A stretch of DNA of 8,433 bases. It comes from Clostridiales bacterium (GTDB lineage Bacteria > Bacillota > Clostridia > Oscillospirales > JAAYOS01). The stretch's first letter is position 1. Each line of letters begins with the position of its first letter. Location: the NCBI GenBank assembly GCA_012521525.1, contig JAAYMG010000271.1, forward strand, positions 1 to 8,433, written 5' to 3'. Shown in pieces: positions 5,828 through 8,433 of the stretch. Below the pieces are notes generated by a model. The model saw nothing but the letters and a program-made list of their open reading frames with translations, did not search any database and was not told the DNA's origin. The position numbers were made by a program, and so were the translations under genes.

Positions 5828-5877
5828 TCCATATTAGTCTCCATATAAGTCACAGTATTATTCCGTTTGCGACTTAT
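5828..5877 (+). repeat. Abutting 12-bp direct repeats plus an inverted half-copy upstream of the permease
   Basis: TCCATATTAGTC (5828-5839) and TCCATATAAGTC (5840-5851) lie end to end and differ at one base. GACTTAT (5871-5877) is the exact complement of the second copy's ATAAGTC (5845-5851), 19 bases further on. The group sits about 30-80 bases upstream of the predicted -35 box at 5906, where an activator or repressor of the permease could bind. Confidence 0.4.
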
Positions 5878-5905
5878 TGGCAGGCATATCACATACTTGC
5901 GGGTA

Positions 5906-5934
5906 TTGACACATAATATATTTGCATTTATATT
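5906..5934 (+). promoter_or_regulatory. Predicted promoter of the amino acid permease
   Basis: TTGACA (5906-5911), 17 bases, then TATATT (5929-5934) gives 6/6 and 5/6 consensus matches. A second TATAAT occurs at 5942-5947 without a good -35. The leader is about 45 bases. Confidence 0.7.
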
Positions 5935-5985
5935 TAGAAAGTATAATGTCCTTCGGCACAAAATAATACAGAAAAGGGTAATTAT

Positions 5986-7377
5986 ATGGATAACAAACTG
6001 AAACGCAAGTACGGACTTTTTATGGCCATCTGTATGGTGGTAGGGATCGTCATAGGTTCAGGTGTCTTTTTCAAAGCGCAGACAATCCTGACCAAGACCG
6101 GCGGAAATATGCCTCTGGGTATCCTGGCCTGGGCTATCGGCGGCGCGATCATGCTGGTATGCCTGTTGACCTTCGCGTTCATGGGACAGAAATATGAACT
6201 GGTCAACGGTTTGGTGGATTATGCCGAAGCCACAGTGGGCCCCAGGTTTGGATATTACATGGGATGGTTTGCTACCACCATCTACTATCCCGCCATGACA
6301 TCTGCTTTGGCCTGGTTATCTGCCCGGTATACCCTGGTTTTCATTACATCAGTAAATCCCGATTTCCCAATGACTATACCCGTCGCCGAAGGCGGCAACA
6401 TCATCGGCCCCGAGTGTATGGCCCTGACCCTGTTCTATCTTTGCGCCGCATATGCGATAAACGCTCTGTCCCCCAAGCTGGCAGGCAAGCTGCAGACAAG
6501 CACCACTGTCATCAAGCTGATCCCCCTGGGATTGATGGCCGTGGCAGGCATTATCTACGGATTGACCAGCGGGACCCTGACCCGTAATTTTTCCACGATC
6601 GCTCAAACTGAAGGCGTCTCCTCGAACCCCCTGTTCGCTTCAGTGACCGCTACCGCCTTTGCGTATGAGGGCTGGATCATTGCAACTTCCATCAACTCCG
6701 AGCTGAAGGATTCCAAGCGAAACCTGCCCCGGGCGATGGCATTGGGCGGGATCATCATCATTGCTGTGTATATTCTGTATTACATCGGTGTTGCCGGTGG
6801 CGCAACCAACCAGCAACTCATAGACCTGGGCGCTACCGTGGCCTTCACGAATATTTTCGGCGGTGTGCTGGGCAACATCCTCAACCTGTTTGTCGCCATC
6901 TCCTGCATCGGCACCATGAACGGGCTGATGATAGGCTGCTGCCGCGGTATGTATTCCTTAGCCGTTCGCGGCAGGGGCCCCGCAACCGAAGTCTATTCTC
7001 AGGTAGATATCCGCACCAATATGCCTAACAATTCATCGGTATTTGCATTGCTGATCACCGCAGCCTGGTTCCTGTATTTCTATCTGTCCAACCTTGCCGG
7101 TACCTGGACAGGCCCCTTCGTTTTCGACTCCACCGAACTTCCCATCATTACCATCTATTTTATGTACCTGCCTATTTTCATCCAGTGGATGCGGAAGGAG
7201 AAAGATCAGCCGGTGATGCGGCGCTTTGTACTGCCGATCCTGGCTATCTGCGGATCTGTATTCATGGTGGTGGCATGCATCATCAGTCATAAATGGGCTA
7301 ACTTCTGGTACCTGATCGTATTTGCTGTGATAATGGTCATCGGCGGCCTGGTGGATAGAAAGAATAGAAATTCGTAG
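5986..7377 (+). CDS. APC-superfamily amino acid permease
   Basis: The 463-residue membrane protein starts at an ATG after AAAAGGG (5972-5978). Its first helix (about 11-30) holds GIVIGSGVFF, the unwound substrate-site motif of the APC superfamily. Helix 6 and the loop after it read FAYEGWIIATSINSEL then KDSKRNLPRA (225-250), a hallmark of the LAT/SteT-like branch. About twelve hydrophobic segments can be placed: 11-30, 43-66, 88-119, 143-160, 172-193, 217-236, 250-271, 286-316, 351-369, 384-400, 413-433 and 438-456. By family it moves an amino acid across the membrane by symport or exchange; the substrate cannot be read. It has its own promoter. Leucine codons in the first 200 residues are 16 CTG and no CTC out of 24, unlike the UroD-like gene (7 CTG, 11 CTC of 23), and an insertion sequence lies just downstream, so foreign origin is possible. 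Confidence 0.88.
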   Translation: MDNKLKRKYGLFMAICMVVGIVIGSGVFFKAQTILTKTGGNMPLGILAWAIGGAIMLVCLLTFAFMGQKYELVNGLVDYAEATVGPRFGYYMGWFATTIYYPAMTSALAWLSARYTLVFITSVNPDFPMTIPVAEGGNIIGPECMALTLFYLCAAYAINALSPKLAGKLQTSTTVIKLIPLGLMAVAGIIYGLTSGTLTRNFSTIAQTEGVSSNPLFASVTATAFAYEGWIIATSINSELKDSKRNLPRAMALGGIIIIAVYILYYIGVAGGATNQQLIDLGATVAFTNIFGGVLGNILNLFVAISCIGTMNGLMIGCCRGMYSLAVRGRGPATEVYSQVDIRTNMPNNSSVFALLITAAWFLYFYLSNLAGTWTGPFVFDSTELPIITIYFMYLPIFIQWMRKEKDQPVMRRFVLPILAICGSVFMVVACIISHKWANFWYLIVFAVIMVIGGLVDRKNRNS

Positions 7378-7409
7378 ACCGCACCGGAAGTAGTTGTGTC
7401 AAATTTCGT

Positions 7410-7432
7410 ATCTGAAGCAGCATCAGATTTTT
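7410..7432 (+). terminator. Weak terminator candidate after the permease
   Basis: ATCTGA (7410-7415) pairs with TCAGAT (7423-7428) around AGCAGCA, followed by TTTT. An outer TGTGTC (7395-7400) / GACACA (7437-7442) could close a larger structure. The stem is short and only moderately stable. Confidence 0.4.
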
Positions 7433-7480
7433 GTCAGACACAGGAATATAAGATTCGGACATAAACTTAAAGCTCCCGAG

Positions 7481-7505
7481 TGAACTGACCCCAAAAGGTT
7501 AGACA
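7481..7505. repeat. Terminal inverted repeat (orfB end) of the IS
   Basis: The 25-base stretch begins TGAACTGACCCC and ends GGTTAGACA, the TG...GACA style of IS150-group ends. The partner repeat is outside the window, so the exact length is inferred. Confidence 0.6.
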
Positions 7506-7522
7506 AAAGGCGGATATCGTAA

Positions 7523-8419
7523 TTAAGCAACTATTTGGGTCTGAACTCGGTATTGAACCGGGCTCAGACCTTTTAGCTTGCCCTTTATTCGACGATTATT
7601 GTAGTAGTCGATATATTTCACTAGTTCATCTTTAAACTCGTTAATATCCTTAAAATTTCTTAAATACAGTAGTTCGGACTTGAGTAGACCGAAAAAGTTC
7701 TCCATGATGGCATTGTCCAAGCAGTTTCCCTTACGAGACATACTTTGAACAATTCCCTTCTCTTTTAGGCGATGCTGATAATGCTTGTGCTGATACTGCC
7801 ATCCTTGATCCGAATGAAATATCAGCCCAGTGCCGTCAGGTATCTTTACGAACGCCTTGTCAAGCATATCTAAGACTTGCCCAAGATGTGGCTTATCACT
7901 AATGTTGTAACTGATAATCTCGCTATTGTACATATCAAGAATTGGGGAGAAATAAAGCTTTTGGCCAAACAGAGAAAACTCAGTAATATCAGTTGTCCAT
8001 TTCTGGTTCGGAGCTGCTGCGTGGAAGTCCCGATTGATGAGATTCGGAGCTACTTTACCAATTTCGCCCTTGTAGGATCTGTACTTCTTGATCCGAACCT
8101 GACACTTTAGTTTCAGTTGCTTCATCAAGCGTTGAACAGTCTTATGATTGATGATATAGCCTCGGTTTCGCATCTCAAGAGTTATCCGGCGATAACCATA
8201 ACGTCCTTGATTCTCATGGTAAATGGCTGTTATTTCATTCCTCTCGGCGAGATACTTATCAGGCCGCTGAACACGCTTCAGGTAGTAATAATATGTGCTT
8301 CTGGCCACACCAGCTAACTTCAATAATGCTTCAAGCGGATATTTCTGCCTTAATTCAGAAATGACGGCTATTTTCTCTTCTGTTCCGACTTTTCCCGCTC
8401 TTGAATTAAGGCATTCAAT
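7523..8419 (-). CDS. IS3-family transposase OrfB (DDE integrase domain), expressed by -1 frameshift
   Basis: This frame is open from the slippery site (about 8419) to TAA at 7525-7523, about 298 residues. There is no ATG or GTG in its first part. The first TTG (8323) would cut off the N-terminal helix-turn-helix segment KIAVISELRQKYPLEALLKL, so translation by frameshift from orfA is the better reading. Counting residues from that TTG, the catalytic triad is Asp112 (WTTDITEF), Asp172 (HSDQGWQYQ) and Glu208 (NCLDNAIMENFFGLLKSE). This gives the D-D-(35)-E spacing of the retroviral-integrase-like core, followed by a normal C-terminus (YNNRRIKGKLKGLSPVQYR). It would act with OrfA as an OrfAB fusion that cuts and joins the IS ends. 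No inactivating change is visible. An AUU start at the slip site, as in IS911 OrfB, is a second possibility. Confidence 0.88.
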   Translation of the reverse strand: MECLNSRAGKVGTEEKIAVISELRQKYPLEALLKLAGVARSTYYYYLKRVQRPDKYLAERNEITAIYHENQGRYGYRRITLEMRNRGYIINHKTVQRLMKQLKLKCQVRIKKYRSYKGEIGKVAPNLINRDFHAAAPNQKWTTDITEFSLFGQKLYFSPILDMYNSEIISYNISDKPHLGQVLDMLDKAFVKIPDGTGLIFHSDQGWQYQHKHYQHRLKEKGIVQSMSRKGNCLDNAIMENFFGLLKSELLYLRNFKDINEFKDELVKYIDYYNNRRIKGKLKGLSPVQYRVQTQIVA

Positions 8420-8433
8420 TTTTTTAGGTATTC
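8368..8433 (-). CDS. IS3-family OrfA, C-terminal end (cut by window edge)
   Basis: The minus-strand frame reads EYLKKLNALIQEREKSEQKR then Lys and TAG (8370-8368). This ending, with a leucine-zipper-like EYLKKLNAL, is typical of OrfA in IS150-group elements. OrfA carries the helix-turn-helix that recognises the IS ends, but that part lies beyond the edge. Its last 17 codons overlap the start of the orfB frame, the usual frameshift arrangement. Confidence 0.75.
   Translation of the reverse strand, partial: EYLKKLNALIQEREKSEQKRK
8419..8425 (-). promoter_or_regulatory. Slippery heptamer A AAA AAA for programmed -1 frameshifting
   Basis: Seven A residues on the minus strand are read as CTA AAA AAA TTG in the orfA frame, so the zero-frame phase is A_AAA_AAA, a good X_XXY_YYZ slip site. 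A -1 slip enters the orfB frame at ATT GAA TGC, which is open through to the orfB stop. Confidence 0.75.

Larger units (their letters stand above)
7481..8433 (-). mobile_element. IS3-family insertion sequence (IS150-like), one end inside the window
   Basis: The element contains the end of orfA, an A7 frameshift site and a full-length orfB with a DDE transposase, all on the minus strand. Its end downstream of orfB is placed at 7481, where a TG-starting terminal repeat (TGAACTGACCCC...) begins 42 bases beyond the orfB stop. The other end, with most of orfA, is beyond the right edge, so the target duplication cannot be checked. Both frames are open as expected, so this copy may be intact. Confidence 0.85.

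Noticed and set aside
4363..5913. GGTATTGACAC present at both 4363 and 5903
   Set aside because: Both contain a TTGACA -35-like hexamer. The first lacks a matching -10 box, so a shared operator is not supported by an 11-base match alone.

Overview
The window looks like a chromosomal segment of an anaerobic Gram-positive bacterium, most likely a clostridial member of the Bacillota. The evidence is strong GGAGG-type ribosome binding sites, hairpin-plus-T terminators, an exported protein with S-layer homology (SLH) modules, a PerR-type regulator next to a rubredoxin-first ('reverse') rubrerythrin, a corrinoid-methyltransferase-like UroD-family protein, and an IS3/IS150-type insertion sequence. 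Genus cannot be fixed from the sequence alone.

Layout. (1) 1-626, minus strand: the N-terminal part of a PucR/CdaR-like regulator that runs off the left edge. It is divergent from (2) 794-1804, a UroD-fold methyltransferase-like protein. The 167-bp region between them holds promoters for both directions and several dyads, one of which covers the regulator's own -10 box. (3) 1994-4216: a secreted 740-residue protein with repeated beta-type domains and C-terminal SLH modules split by a charged, low-complexity linker. (4) 4588-4974: a PerR-like metalloregulator. (5) 5162-5707: a reverse rubrerythrin. (6) 5986-7377: an APC-superfamily amino acid permease. (7) 7481 to the right edge: an IS3-family element, transposase on the minus strand, cut by the window edge just before its frameshift region is complete.

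The best-supported functional unit is perR plus rubrerythrin. Both promoters carry a very similar 7-1-7 dyad (core AGTAATnATTA) just downstream of the -10 box, as expected for autoregulated PerR repressing a peroxide-reducing enzyme. The PerR protein keeps all five known sensing ligands. It has Arg at the position where Bacillus subtilis PerR has Asn61, a change known to shift recognition toward Fur boxes. This fits the GATAAT-type sequence in its own promoter.

The plus-strand genes appear to be mostly monocistronic, with good terminators after the UroD-like gene, the SLH gene and rubrerythrin and a weak one after the permease. I see no tRNA, rRNA, CRISPR array or prophage. I see no clearly new multi-gene system. 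The most unusual items are the operator arrangement of the peroxide module, the altered metal motif in the UroD-like protein, the interrupted SLH region, and the permease's codon usage beside the insertion sequence.
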